A DNA stretch of 64,000 nucleotides, taken from Nesterenkonia sp. Act20 (GTDB lineage: Bacteria > Actinomycetota > Actinomycetes > Actinomycetales > Micrococcaceae). The stretch spans positions 1,704,391 through 1,768,390 of the forward strand of contig NZ_JADPQH010000001.1 of assembly GCF_019173455.1 (NCBI RefSeq), in the 5' to 3' direction. Below the pieces are notes generated by a model that was not told the DNA's origin, ran no database searches, and saw nothing but the letters and a program-made list of their open reading frames with translations. How positions within the stretch are numbered: position 1 is the first letter of the stretch; every line of letters begins with the position of its first letter. This document shows, piece by piece, positions 9,479 through 17,828 of the stretch. Both the position numbers and the translations under genes were made by a program.

Positions 9479-10516
9479 TCAAGCCTGAACAGTGGCGGAT
9501 TCTTCGATTGCGCGCCGCATCAGCGCATGCTGTTTCTTCACCAGATCGATAGGATCGGCCTCCCCCAGGTCTGAAAAGGCATGACCCTCCCATTCACTGG
9601 AGATAAAGCCCTTGAATCCGCCCGCTACGAACTGGCGCACGATCCGCGGGATGTCCATCGCCGGCTCATGCCCGTCGGCGCCAATGTCGTAGAACTTCGC
9701 ATGGACGTGGAACGTCTGAGGCATGATGTCCAGCCATTCCTCTGGCGGCACAAGTCCGTGCATGTTAAAAGCGAGCCGAGTGAAGGGCCCGAAGCGCAAC
9801 GGGTCGACGCCCTCGCCACGGAGGTACTCTTCGAACTGCTCGTTGCGCTCGTGCATTGGCGTCGGTCGTCGCCAGATCTCGTCCATCACCGTGAAGTCAG
9901 GATCTTGCAGCCCCATTTTGCGCAACTGGGATAGAAGAGTTGGTGAGAGGCTGTGCATGGTCGAAGAGAAGTCCGCAGTAAAGCCCAGACGCTCGGAGCC
10001 AAGATCCTCGTACATCTCGCGGATTTCCAGGATCTCCGGGGAGTTGGGCCCCTTGGGGGCGTGAATCTCATACCCAAGAAGCTGGTCGTACTTTTCGGCC
10101 AAAGGCAGGAGACGCCTCAACAGCTCGCGGCCGGCGGAACGGATCACCACCCTTTTGAACCCAAGGGTGTGGGCGGTCTTGAGCTGGCGAGCGAAGAACT
10201 CGTACTCTTCTTCCTTCGTCATGTCCCGCTCTTTGCGTCGGCCCATATCTAGGTTGGTACCGATGGCGCTTGGCTCGAGACCCCGCTCATCCAATGTGCG
10301 AAACCACATGTCGACAAATTCAGTGTCCACATCAGGGTATGTGCGCAGTAGCTGCGCGATGTTGAACTCAACCCCAGGACCGATGCCCTCATCGGCGACA
10401 GCATTTATCAGGCTCTCTGGGGTGTACTGTCCTGCCGCGAACTCACTCGTCATGGAGTAGAGGGTCGTACCAAGTTGAATGTCTGTTCCTGCAATACCGT
10501 TCTTCAGTTGGCTCAT
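9479..10516 (-). CDS. TIM-barrel C-glycoside deglycosidase alpha-subunit-like protein (second copy)
   Basis: 345 residues of the sugar phosphate isomerase/epimerase TIM-barrel superfamily. The four putative metal ligands are all present: Glu in LLGYEIHAP, Asp in GFTADFSST, His in FHVHAKFYD and Glu in FISSEWEGH. Characterised C-glycoside deglycosidases use a Mn-type site in this fold to break the bond between a 3-keto sugar and an aromatic carbon. The start at ATG 10516 (MSQLKNG) overlaps the upstream alpha paralogue's stop as ATGA; the open frame extends 56 codons further but inside that gene. It is followed by a beta gene. The pair alpha-alpha-beta with another beta upstream gives two potential heteromers with different specificities. 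Confidence 0.8.
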   Translation of the reverse strand: MSQLKNGIAGTDIQLGTTLYSMTSEFAAGQYTPESLINAVADEGIGPGVEFNIAQLLRTYPDVDTEFVDMWFRTLDERGLEPSAIGTNLDMGRRKERDMTKEEEYEFFARQLKTAHTLGFKRVVIRSAGRELLRRLLPLAEKYDQLLGYEIHAPKGPNSPEILEIREMYEDLGSERLGFTADFSSTMHSLSPTLLSQLRKMGLQDPDFTVMDEIWRRPTPMHERNEQFEEYLRGEGVDPLRFGPFTRLAFNMHGLVPPEEWLDIMPQTFHVHAKFYDIGADGHEPAMDIPRIVRQFVAGGFKGFISSEWEGHAFSDLGEADPIDLVKKQHALMRRAIEESATVQA

Positions 10517-11628
10517 CGTGCGGCTCCTTCCTGCTGGGCGGTGGCGTGGTGTCGTTTCAGGACTGCCCGAGCTTCGGCCGGATTTGTGACCATGCGGGAC
10601 CCGGCCGTCTCTGCCGCTGACCGCTGTACAGCCTGCTCGTCCCGCACGATGTCGAATGGACTCTGCCAGTCGTTCCAGTGCCAACCTTCGTACTCGCTGG
10701 AGACAGCGCCTGAATAGCCGTTTTCGACCAGCAGAGCGATGAGCTCTCGCACGGGGACCGAAGGTTCCTCCCCGTGCTCGTCGATGCCGAAATACTTGCC
10801 GTGGACATGGCGGACCCAGGGCATGATCTCGAGCCAGTCATCCACGGGCGCCGGACCGAACAAGCCAGTGGCCGCGATCCCGCTGTCAATGCCGAACTCG
10901 GGGTGACCGTGTTGCGCGGCCAGTCCGATGAATCGACCAAAGCGTCCATTGTGGTCATCTTGATCTACAGGCGGCCCCTGCCGGTAGTACTCATCCCAGA
11001 GGTCGACGAGCGCCGTCAGATACTCTTCTGTGGCACCCCTGCGCCGGTAGGCTTCCACACGGGACGGGGCAAATCCCTTCACCGTGGCGCCCCAGTCCAT
11101 CGTGAATCCCAACAGGGGTGAACCCACCTTTTCAAAGCGGTCCCGCAGCGCCAGGATTCTCGGATGGGAAGCGTACTGGTCAGCGTGTACCTCAAGTGCG
11201 AGAGTCACGCCGTTCTGCTCAGCGATCGGGACGAGCCGTTCCATTGAGTCCGGCGTGATGGAGATCTGCACCCGCGCCACGGGGAAGCCAAGCTTCGCCG
11301 CAGCCTCGATCTGGGGACGCATGTACTCCACCAGCTCATCCTGGTCGAGGAGCCGGTCCCGGTGGATACCGATGTCCGCGTTGATCGCTAGTGAGGTCGG
11401 GACCAAGTCGACTTCCTCAAGCAGATCGCGGAACCATCCAGCGAAGCGGTCTTCGACTGCAGGAAATCCCTTGAGACTCGAGAACCCAATGACTTCGAGG
11501 CCAGGGCCGTATCCTTCGGCTGCCACCTTGCGGATCAATGATTCGAGATCATATTCACGCGCGTGGAATGGCCGGGTGAAGCTGTAAAGGGTGACGCCTT
11601 GAACTGGCGTGCCGAGCTGGTCATTCAT
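10513..11628 (-). CDS. TIM-barrel C-glycoside deglycosidase alpha-subunit-like protein (first copy)
   Basis: 371 residues, paralogous to the next gene (shared GVTLYSFT/GTTLYSMT start, similar ESLI..VA.EG.GPG segment). The metal-ligand pattern is ALEVHADQY (Glu), GFTMDWGAT (Asp), RHVHGKYFG (His) and VSSEYEGWH (Glu). It overlaps the stop of the beta-subunit gene upstream by 4 bases, so beta and alpha are made together. The C-terminus is about 25 residues longer than in the paralogue. By family it should act on a 3-keto C-glycoside in the cytoplasm. A plain isomerase or epimerase role cannot be excluded from sequence, but the two linked beta genes favour the deglycosidase reading. Confidence 0.8.
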   Translation of the reverse strand: MNDQLGTPVQGVTLYSFTRPFHAREYDLESLIRKVAAEGYGPGLEVIGFSSLKGFPAVEDRFAGWFRDLLEEVDLVPTSLAINADIGIHRDRLLDQDELVEYMRPQIEAAAKLGFPVARVQISITPDSMERLVPIAEQNGVTLALEVHADQYASHPRILALRDRFEKVGSPLLGFTMDWGATVKGFAPSRVEAYRRRGATEEYLTALVDLWDEYYRQGPPVDQDDHNGRFGRFIGLAAQHGHPEFGIDSGIAATGLFGPAPVDDWLEIMPWVRHVHGKYFGIDEHGEEPSVPVRELIALLVENGYSGAVSSEYEGWHWNDWQSPFDIVRDEQAVQRSAAETAGSRMVTNPAEARAVLKRHHATAQQEGAAR

Positions 11629-12029
11629 GCGGGAACCTCTTCCTTGGTCGTCATGAGCTTCTCGTCGTGTTCATCGATTCGTAGGACTTCTCCATCGCCG
11701 ATGATGATGTAGGGAATGTAGAGCGACAGGTGGACGGCTACCGTGTGCTCATTAGCGGAAGCGACCGCGAGCTCGCCGGAGAGCACCGCTGAGTCAACCG
11801 GGAACCACCACTCATCCACTTCATCTCGCATCTCGGCGAAGGTGAAGGTCCGGCCGTTCATCTCCCAACGCACGGATTCGGCGGGGGCCGTGACACCGTC
11901 AACCGTCAGACGTGCGTCCTCTATGCATGAGGCTGGCAGCGCTCGGTACCAGGGAATCCGTACCTCTACGGACGCTCGTGATCCCGCAGTGCGTAGCGTG
12001 CCTTGCTCAATGATGCGATCAGGAATCAT
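11625..12029 (-). CDS. C-glycoside deglycosidase beta-subunit family protein (first copy)
   Basis: 134 residues of the DUF6379 family. It keeps the core IPWYRALPAS segment (compare LPWYRSLWLS in the other copies) but diverges elsewhere; the MQIAPG segment is replaced by YIIIGDG. ATG 12029 is chosen because AAGGAGG is 5 bases upstream; a TTG six codons earlier would overlap that site. The stop overlaps the alpha gene by 4 bases, the arrangement expected for two subunits of one enzyme. It is the most divergent of the three beta copies, which suggests a separate heteromer. Confidence 0.78.
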   Translation of the reverse strand: MIPDRIIEQGTLRTAGSRASVEVRIPWYRALPASCIEDARLTVDGVTAPAESVRWEMNGRTFTFAEMRDEVDEWWFPVDSAVLSGELAVASANEHTVAVHLSLYIPYIIIGDGEVLRIDEHDEKLMTTKEEVPA

Positions 12030-12107
12030 CTGGTCCTCCTTGTCCAAGCGGCGCGAGCGAAGCTCCCGCCGGGTATGTGTATATCTGGGTCGACCGCGCC
12101 GGGGGCC

Positions 12108-13655
12108 TCATGAAAGGCGCCGAGCGATCTCGCGCGCACCGCGGACGGCCAGCGCAACGGATGTGAGCGTGGGATTGCACGCTGTCGAGGTGGGGATGAC
12201 GCCGTTGCCGGCCACGAACAGGTCGGCGACTCCCCAAACCTCGCTGTCGGGTCCGCAGACGCTCGACCCGTCATCTACAAGTCCCATACGGGTGGTCCCT
12301 TGGTAGTGCAGCGAAGATCCCAGCGGGAGGGTGAATGAGGCTTCATCCAGCGGATCGCCGATGGCCCGGCCCCATTTGACGATGGCCTCGCGCGCTCGGG
12401 CCAACTCGGCGTGGTCGTAGTCCGAGAGTCTGTAGTGAATGCGTGGCGCGGGGAGCCCGAAGGGGTCAACGCGATCATCGGAGAACTCGACGCGGTCATC
12501 TGGCGAGAGTTCCTTCGCGCAGAAGACACCAATCCCGACCACAGAGCCGGGGACGACAGGATCGTCTTCGGCGACCGGAACCGGAGAGGCATCCAATTGC
12601 ATGATCTGACCATGAAAGGGCTCGTCGTCCGTATAAGGCACCCATGTCACGCCACTGGTGACTGAGATTCCAACGGCAGGGGCACCATCCGCAGGGCTGT
12701 GCGCATCGGGTTGCTCTGCATCTCGGAGTCTGACCGCGAATACGATCTGTGTCTGATCGTTGAGGTACCGGCCAAGAGCGAGCGGGCGAACACCGGATGC
12801 CCAAAGCAGCTGAGGGCTCCGTATCGCGTCCGCCGCGACGACGATGTGCCGTGCGCGAACCTCATGAGTTTCTCCACTGAGCCGGTCTCTCACCATCACG
12901 CCGACGGCACGGCCTGACTCAACTAGGATCCGCGTGACCACAGATTCGTCGAAGAGGCTGTATCCGGCGTCCGCTCGCGTGACGTCTCCGAGCACGACGT
13001 CGGAGCCCGCCCAGACCAGAACGTCATCCTCACGCCTCTCTACGGCCAGCGGCATTCGCCGCACCCCGGCCTCGGCGGGTCGTGATCCGTTCACGGCAGC
13101 GGCCAGTCGTGTGCGTACAAGCTCGCTGAATGGAGAACTGTCGAATGCCTCCGAAGTGACCCCAAGCATACGCTCCGCTTCACTGAGCAGCTCGTCGAGA
13201 TCGGGCAAGAAATCGATTCGTTCCCCACCCTGAGGCCGCGGGCACGCCCCTGTCCAGTGTGCAGCCATGCCTCCGACGTTGCAGGACATAGCGGCGACGG
13301 GCAGACCGTCCTCCCCGTCGATACCATCATCGGTGCCTGAACCCGTTGAGCCGTCCCCGAGTAGGAAGGTCCCGGGCCGCGCACGCAGCTGCCCACCCTT
13401 GACCTCTCCCGGATGAGCAACGGTCTCAGCGTCTGCGGCTGGCCCGGCTGAAAGACGTTGCGCCTGCCGTCGTGCCTCAGGGTCGGCAATAGTCTTCACG
13501 TGCGCACCGGGAGGCGTGGAGACAGTAGGTCCAGCCTCGAACATTGCAACCTTCGTTCCAGGGCGGTTCTCTGCCAGGACGCGTGCGTAGGTAGCCCCCG
13601 TCGGTCCGCTACCGATAATCGCCACCTCCACAGCCTCCGGGTAGCGGCCACTCAT
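12108..13655 (-). CDS. GMC-type FAD oxidoreductase, probable C-glycoside/pyranose 3-oxidase
   Basis: 515 residues. The N-terminal FAD-binding motif is VAIIGSGPTGATYA. A CNVGGMAAHWTGACPRP segment marks the FAD-contact region of the pyranose-oxidase/GMC group, and the C-terminus has LHYQGTTRMG (catalytic His region) and VAGNGVIPTSTACNPTLT (catalytic Asn region). CarA-type FAD enzymes of this family oxidise the 3-OH of glucose in aromatic C-glycosides, making the C-C bond labile for the alpha/beta deglycosidase. It lies immediately upstream of a beta-alpha-alpha-beta block, just as in known car clusters, and its start overlaps the isomerase-like gene by 4 bases. No signal peptide is seen, so it acts on imported substrate. 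Confidence 0.85.
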   Translation of the reverse strand: MSGRYPEAVEVAIIGSGPTGATYARVLAENRPGTKVAMFEAGPTVSTPPGAHVKTIADPEARRQAQRLSAGPAADAETVAHPGEVKGGQLRARPGTFLLGDGSTGSGTDDGIDGEDGLPVAAMSCNVGGMAAHWTGACPRPQGGERIDFLPDLDELLSEAERMLGVTSEAFDSSPFSELVRTRLAAAVNGSRPAEAGVRRMPLAVERREDDVLVWAGSDVVLGDVTRADAGYSLFDESVVTRILVESGRAVGVMVRDRLSGETHEVRARHIVVAADAIRSPQLLWASGVRPLALGRYLNDQTQIVFAVRLRDAEQPDAHSPADGAPAVGISVTSGVTWVPYTDDEPFHGQIMQLDASPVPVAEDDPVVPGSVVGIGVFCAKELSPDDRVEFSDDRVDPFGLPAPRIHYRLSDYDHAELARAREAIVKWGRAIGDPLDEASFTLPLGSSLHYQGTTRMGLVDDGSSVCGPDSEVWGVADLFVAGNGVIPTSTACNPTLTSVALAVRGAREIARRLS

Positions 13656-14446
13656 GCGATCCCCGCCAGGTCCGAGATGTAGCGTGTCGAGGCCAGGCTC
13701 TCCTGTGTCGGGTAGTACTCGAGACCGATCGGCCCGTCGTAGCCTGAGGCTTGCAGGATTTTTAGCCGCTCTGGCCAGTCCAGCTGTCCTGAACCAGGCT
13801 CTCCGCGCCCTGGACTGTCGGCGAGTTGCACGTAGCGCACGAGATCGCCGGCCTCGGCCAGCTCTGCGGCCATATTTTCGCCCTCAACGGCTGAGTGGTA
13901 GATGTCGTAGAGCACTCCAAACGACTCGGAGTCCACGCCTCGCGCTACATACACGGCTTCTGAGGTTCGGTCCAGCAAAGCACCGGGGTGGTCCACACGT
14001 ATGTTGACCGGTTCTAACACCAAGGTGATGCCGGACCCATCGATCTGAGATACAGCCCGCCGATAGATTTCAGTGAGTTCGTCCAACTGGGCTTGCCGTT
14101 TCATGCCTCCGAAACCGGTGCCACTGCCTACTACGATTCGGGGGCAGCCCAGAGTTCGGGCGATCTCAACTCCTTCGTCGAGTTTGCGATAGAACTCGGA
14201 GTGGTCCTTGGGCGGGATCATGAATTGCGTTCGGGGTTCCGCGAGTTGCGCGATCAAGCTCACGCCGGTCTCCTCGAGCGCATTCTTCAGCGCCGGAATA
14301 TCCTTGGGACGGGCGGGAGCGTCAACCCCTGTTGGGCCCCACATCTCGACGGCGCTGAACCCCGCCGCAGCCGCGGCACGAACCCGCGCTGGGTAGTCAC
14401 CAGCTTCGTGGAAGATGAGCTCAATATTGGGGGCGAGTTGAAACAT
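13652..14446 (-). CDS. Hydroxypyruvate isomerase-like TIM-barrel protein
   Basis: 264 residues, the usual length of hydroxypyruvate isomerase (Hyi)-family TIM barrels. Metal ligands: Glu in LVLEPVN, Asp and His in LYDIYHSAV, Gln in VRYVQLADSPGR, Glu in GLEYYP. The VQLADSPGR-GEPGSG segment is characteristic of Hyi and related 3-oxo-tetronate or 2-keto-sugar isomerases. It begins 66 bases after the ABC permease genes and overlaps the GMC oxidoreductase by 4 bases. It may interconvert keto-sugars released by C-glycoside cleavage; actual hydroxypyruvate activity is not implied. Confidence 0.85.
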   Translation of the reverse strand: MFQLAPNIELIFHEAGDYPARVRAAAAAGFSAVEMWGPTGVDAPARPKDIPALKNALEETGVSLIAQLAEPRTQFMIPPKDHSEFYRKLDEGVEIARTLGCPRIVVGSGTGFGGMKRQAQLDELTEIYRRAVSQIDGSGITLVLEPVNIRVDHPGALLDRTSEAVYVARGVDSESFGVLYDIYHSAVEGENMAAELAEAGDLVRYVQLADSPGRGEPGSGQLDWPERLKILQASGYDGPIGLEYYPTQESLASTRYISDLAGIA

Positions 14447-14512
14447 GGGGAGTTAACTCCTGTCAGTGAGTTTGGAAAATGGCACGCCAGCGCTAGCGAC
14501 TTGGAGCACTCG

Positions 14513-15352
14513 TCAGCCTTTGAGCCCGCCGGCAAATCCTTGGATGAACTTCTTTTGGGCGAACATGTACAGCGCGAGGATTGGGATCATGGAGATGATC
14601 ACGATGGCGAAAATCTGGTTCCATTGAGAAACGAGGGACCCCACGTAGTAGTACATGGCCACCGGGAGGGTCTGGACCTCGGACCCTCCCAGGAACACGA
14701 GGCCCGTGAAGAAGTCGTTCCAGATGATGAGGCCCCCGAGGATCGCGACGGTCCCGGTCGCGGGGGACATCAAGGGGAGCACGATGCGAAAGAAGATCTG
14801 GCCCCGACTGGCTCCGTCGATTAGCGCCGCTTCCTCGTACTCGATTCCGAGACCTCGGAAGAACCCTGAATATAAGAAGGTTGCTAGGGGCAGCATCATG
14901 CCGGTGTACAGCACGATCATTCCCCACACCGTCCCAGTCAGCCCTAGAGTCGACGCGCCCATGTACAGCGGAACCGTCGCTAACTGCGGTGGCAAGATGA
15001 TGCCCACAAGGAAGAGGTAGTACATAGACTTGCTCCAACGCGGCGACGCGCTGCGGGAGATGACATATCCAGCGAGAGACCCTAGGACGATGAGGCACAG
15101 CACCGAACCGCCCGTCATGATGACGCTGTTCCTCAACCCCCCAAGGACATCAGAGTTGCCCGCGGCCGTCAGAACGGTCTGGAAACTGCTCAAGCTTGGC
15201 GTCTCGGGTAGGGCGAATGGCGAGGTTCCGAAGACCTCCGAGTCGTCCTTCAACGACATGGAGATCACGAAGAAGAAGGGCAGGAGGTACAGAACCGCAA
15301 TCAGCCAGAGAGCGACCTCACGGACAGCCGTGAATGTGGTGTATCGGAACAT
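14513..15352 (-). CDS. Carbohydrate ABC transporter permease (MalG-type)
   Basis: 279 residues with six predicted membrane helices. The ATPase-contact EAA loop reads EEAALIDGASRGQIFF followed by ..LPL near residue 190, as in MalG/UgpE-type permeases (CUT1 family). It begins 2 bases after the stop of its partner permease, so the two subunits are co-translated. With the lipoprotein at 16399-17682 it forms the importer for the operon's substrate. No gene for the nucleotide-binding subunit is visible; CUT1 systems in actinobacteria commonly share an MsiK-type ATPase encoded elsewhere. Confidence 0.93.
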   Translation of the reverse strand: MFRYTTFTAVREVALWLIAVLYLLPFFFVISMSLKDDSEVFGTSPFALPETPSLSSFQTVLTAAGNSDVLGGLRNSVIMTGGSVLCLIVLGSLAGYVISRSASPRWSKSMYYLFLVGIILPPQLATVPLYMGASTLGLTGTVWGMIVLYTGMMLPLATFLYSGFFRGLGIEYEEAALIDGASRGQIFFRIVLPLMSPATGTVAILGGLIIWNDFFTGLVFLGGSEVQTLPVAMYYYVGSLVSQWNQIFAIVIISMIPILALYMFAQKKFIQGFAGGLKG

Positions 15353-15354
15353 GA

Positions 15355-16395
15355 TCAGTCCTTGCGTTCTTGGGTGAGGCGCTGTTGGACCACCGCGAAG
15401 AAGATGATGATGAGGGTCAGGACCAGCGCCAGCGCCGCGCCGTAGCCGAAGTTCCCCAGGGCGAATGACTCCTTGTAAACGACAGTGGCAAGATTCTCAG
15501 TGACTCCTGCGGGCCCTCCACCCGTGATGGCCAGAATGGGGTCAAAAATCCGCAATCCGTTGACAATGCCGAGGATGGTTGAGATGGCAATTGCCGGTCG
15601 CAGCGAGGGCAAAACTACGAACCACAGACGTTGAAGCGTGGAGGCGCCGTCGATGGCCGCCGCCTCTTCCATCTCCTGTGGAACTCCGGCCAGGCCTGCC
15701 ATAAAGATGACCATCGGGATCCCGGTGGTCTGCCAGGCAATCACTAGGAGCACCACCCAAATCGCGAAGGTCGGATCAGCAACCCAGGCCCTCGCGAAAT
15801 CACCCAGGCCGACCGCCGTAAGGAATGCGTTGAGGGGGCCGTCGAAATCGAAGATATAGCGCCAGACGTACGCGGTGGCCAACGGAGAGAGCACTACCGG
15901 CATGAAGAACAGGACTCGAAGCCAGTAGCGCGTCTTGAGGCCGCGGTTCAGTCCCAGTGCAAGCGCTAGGCCCATCACGTTCGCAACAAGGACAGAGCCG
16001 AAAGCTAGGAATAACGTGTTTCCCAGTGCAAGAAGCATCTCGGCGTCTGCGAAGATCTCCGTGAAGTTCTGGACACCGATCCATTCAAAGCTGCCAATGC
16101 CAGTCCAATCGGTGAAGGCGTAAAACCCCCCGAAGGCGGTCGCGACATAGTGGATGCTGAAGACCAGCAGCACAGCGGGCATAGCCCACCACCATCGCCC
16201 GAATCGCGTCCGGGTCCCCCGCGGACCCTGACGGCTGGCGGCACCTGGTGCTCGCTCGCCGACAGGGTCCGCGGGGAGTGATGCGGCGTCGTTCTCGGCG
16301 GTTCCGGTCTGGTTCGCGAGGTTCGGTACCTGTACCTCGGCGACCGGGTCAGACGAGACAGGGTCTCGTCGACGGCGGATCTCAGCCCTAGTCAT
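15355..16395 (-). CDS. Carbohydrate ABC transporter permease (MalF-type)
   Basis: 346 residues. A hydrophilic N-terminal tail of about 70 residues (Arg- and Pro-rich) precedes six membrane helices starting at WAMPAVLLVFSIHYV. The EAA loop is EEAAAIDGASTLQRL..LPSL near residue 250. This is the MalF/UgpA-type half of a CUT1 sugar importer. It starts 3 bases after the binding-protein stop and ends 2 bases before the MalG-type gene. The long cytoplasmic tail is unusual only in length. The substrate is inferred from the operon to be a glycoside or its sugar. Confidence 0.93.
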   Translation of the reverse strand: MTRAEIRRRRDPVSSDPVAEVQVPNLANQTGTAENDAASLPADPVGERAPGAASRQGPRGTRTRFGRWWWAMPAVLLVFSIHYVATAFGGFYAFTDWTGIGSFEWIGVQNFTEIFADAEMLLALGNTLFLAFGSVLVANVMGLALALGLNRGLKTRYWLRVLFFMPVVLSPLATAYVWRYIFDFDGPLNAFLTAVGLGDFARAWVADPTFAIWVVLLVIAWQTTGIPMVIFMAGLAGVPQEMEEAAAIDGASTLQRLWFVVLPSLRPAIAISTILGIVNGLRIFDPILAITGGGPAGVTENLATVVYKESFALGNFGYGAALALVLTLIIIFFAVVQQRLTQERKD

Positions 16396-16398
16396 CGG

Positions 16399-17682
16399 TT
16401 ACTCTCCCCAGGCGTCGTCCATAGCGGTGAGTACCTGCTCCGGGGTGGACTGACCCGTAAGCAGCCCCTGGATCCCGGCGCCCAGTTCTTCATAGACAGC
16501 TGGGTTGGGCCACTCATCATTGGCGAACGGGGCGTAGTAGTCACCTTCCAGGAGGAGATCCTGTACTGGTTCGTAGGAGCTGCCCTCGAAATCGTAGTTT
16601 TCGAGGTCTGCCGGGAGAGCGTCAGAAACCTCCGCGTAGATCTCCAAGGCCCTATCCTCCTGCAGCCAAGCGATGAAGTCGTTCGCGGCTTGGTTGTCCT
16701 CGGCCTCGGCATTCAGGGAGACCAGGTAGTTGGCGGCGACCTGAAGAGACGGTTCCCCTCCCTCAGCGGGAGGGAAGGCATTGAGTACGAACTCAAGGTC
16801 CTCGTTTGCCTGCTCGAGCTCGGGGGCGGCGCCTCCGGGCCCAAACATGGCCATGGCCTCGCCCTGTACAAGCGAATTAGTCAGCACGTCGAATCCCGCA
16901 CCTTCAGCACCTGGCTGGAAGCACTGGGCATCGATCATGGCGACAACGTTCTCCAAGGCCTGTTGCCAACCCTCACTGTCAGCGAAAGTGACTTCACCCG
17001 CAGCCCGCTTCTCATTCCACTCTGGATCCTCTGCATACACAGCGGTGGACGCCGCCATGAGCGCGGTTACGCCGGAGTTTTGCGGAGTGCCGCCGGCAAG
17101 GACCAGCAGACTGTTTCCACCCTCGGCAGTTTCGCCGCAGGCAGCGATGAGGTCTTCAAAGGTTTCTGGGAAGGTCTCGAGTCCGAGCTCCTCAGCTGTG
17201 GTCTGGTTCGTCACAAGACCGTTGAGTGCCAGCCCGGGTGCGACGCCGTAGTACTCGTCTTCAAACGTGTACTGCTCATGGTTGCCTTCCGGCAGGAGAT
17301 CTCCAGCTGAGTCATCCAGAGGTGCCAGGAATCCTGCTTCAGCCAGCGAGACCACGCCTCTGGTCTGTCCGGCACCGGGGACCGTCTGCATGACGTCAGA
17401 CGCGTTGCCTCCTTGCAACTGAGTGCGCAAGGATTCGCCATAGCTATCCTGGGGCTGAGAATTCAGCGTGATCTCAACGTCAGGGTTCTCATCCATATAC
17501 GCCTCGGCAAGGGCCTCCCAAGGACTCTCGAGATTATTCGCCGCGGCGTAAGTGAAAGAGAACGCTTGCTCCTCGGCGCCGTTTTCACCTTCGGACCCAC
17601 CGCCGCAAGCGGTGAGTCCGAGAGCAGCAACGGTGGAGACTCCGATCCACCGTCCTAGGTATCGCGATCTGTCAGTGGTCAT
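16399..17682 (-). CDS. Sugar ABC transporter substrate-binding lipoprotein
   Basis: 427 residues. The N-terminus has a lipoprotein signal: positive residues, a hydrophobic VSTVAALGLTAC stretch and Cys in the lipobox LTAC-GGG, so it is anchored outside the membrane. The rest matches extracellular solute-binding family 1 (MalE-like), with many acidic residues typical of actinobacterial binding proteins. Start placed at ATG 17682 (MTTDRS), 7 bases after AAGGG; ATG 17697 is possible. It is the first gene after the LysR regulator and the most likely point of operon induction. Binding of an intact aromatic glycoside is inferred, not shown. Confidence 0.92.
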   Translation of the reverse strand: MTTDRSRYLGRWIGVSTVAALGLTACGGGSEGENGAEEQAFSFTYAAANNLESPWEALAEAYMDENPDVEITLNSQPQDSYGESLRTQLQGGNASDVMQTVPGAGQTRGVVSLAEAGFLAPLDDSAGDLLPEGNHEQYTFEDEYYGVAPGLALNGLVTNQTTAEELGLETFPETFEDLIAACGETAEGGNSLLVLAGGTPQNSGVTALMAASTAVYAEDPEWNEKRAAGEVTFADSEGWQQALENVVAMIDAQCFQPGAEGAGFDVLTNSLVQGEAMAMFGPGGAAPELEQANEDLEFVLNAFPPAEGGEPSLQVAANYLVSLNAEAEDNQAANDFIAWLQEDRALEIYAEVSDALPADLENYDFEGSSYEPVQDLLLEGDYYAPFANDEWPNPAVYEELGAGIQGLLTGQSTPEQVLTAMDDAWGE

Positions 17683-17732
17683 GATCCAGCCCTTCATCGT
17701 CGGATTGAGATTCAACTAGTGGTGCTGATCTC

Positions 17733-17755
17733 AGTATCCTGTGGTCTGGGTCACA
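17733..17755 (-). promoter_or_regulatory. Candidate promoter with inverted repeat ahead of the ABC/C-glycoside operon
   Basis: Between the LysR stop and the binding-protein start, the minus strand has GATACT (17733-17738), a possible -10. Directly upstream is TGTG-N8-CACA (17740-17755), an imperfect dyad in the place where a LysR-type activator or other operon regulator could sit. No convincing -35 was found, which suits an activator-dependent promoter. Inference only. Confidence 0.3.
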
Positions 17756-17828
17756 TCATTATCAGGCTCAGCGATACCGGACATCACGCGACTCGTCGGG
17801 GGTAGGCCCCGAAAGTGCGGTGAGGGCG

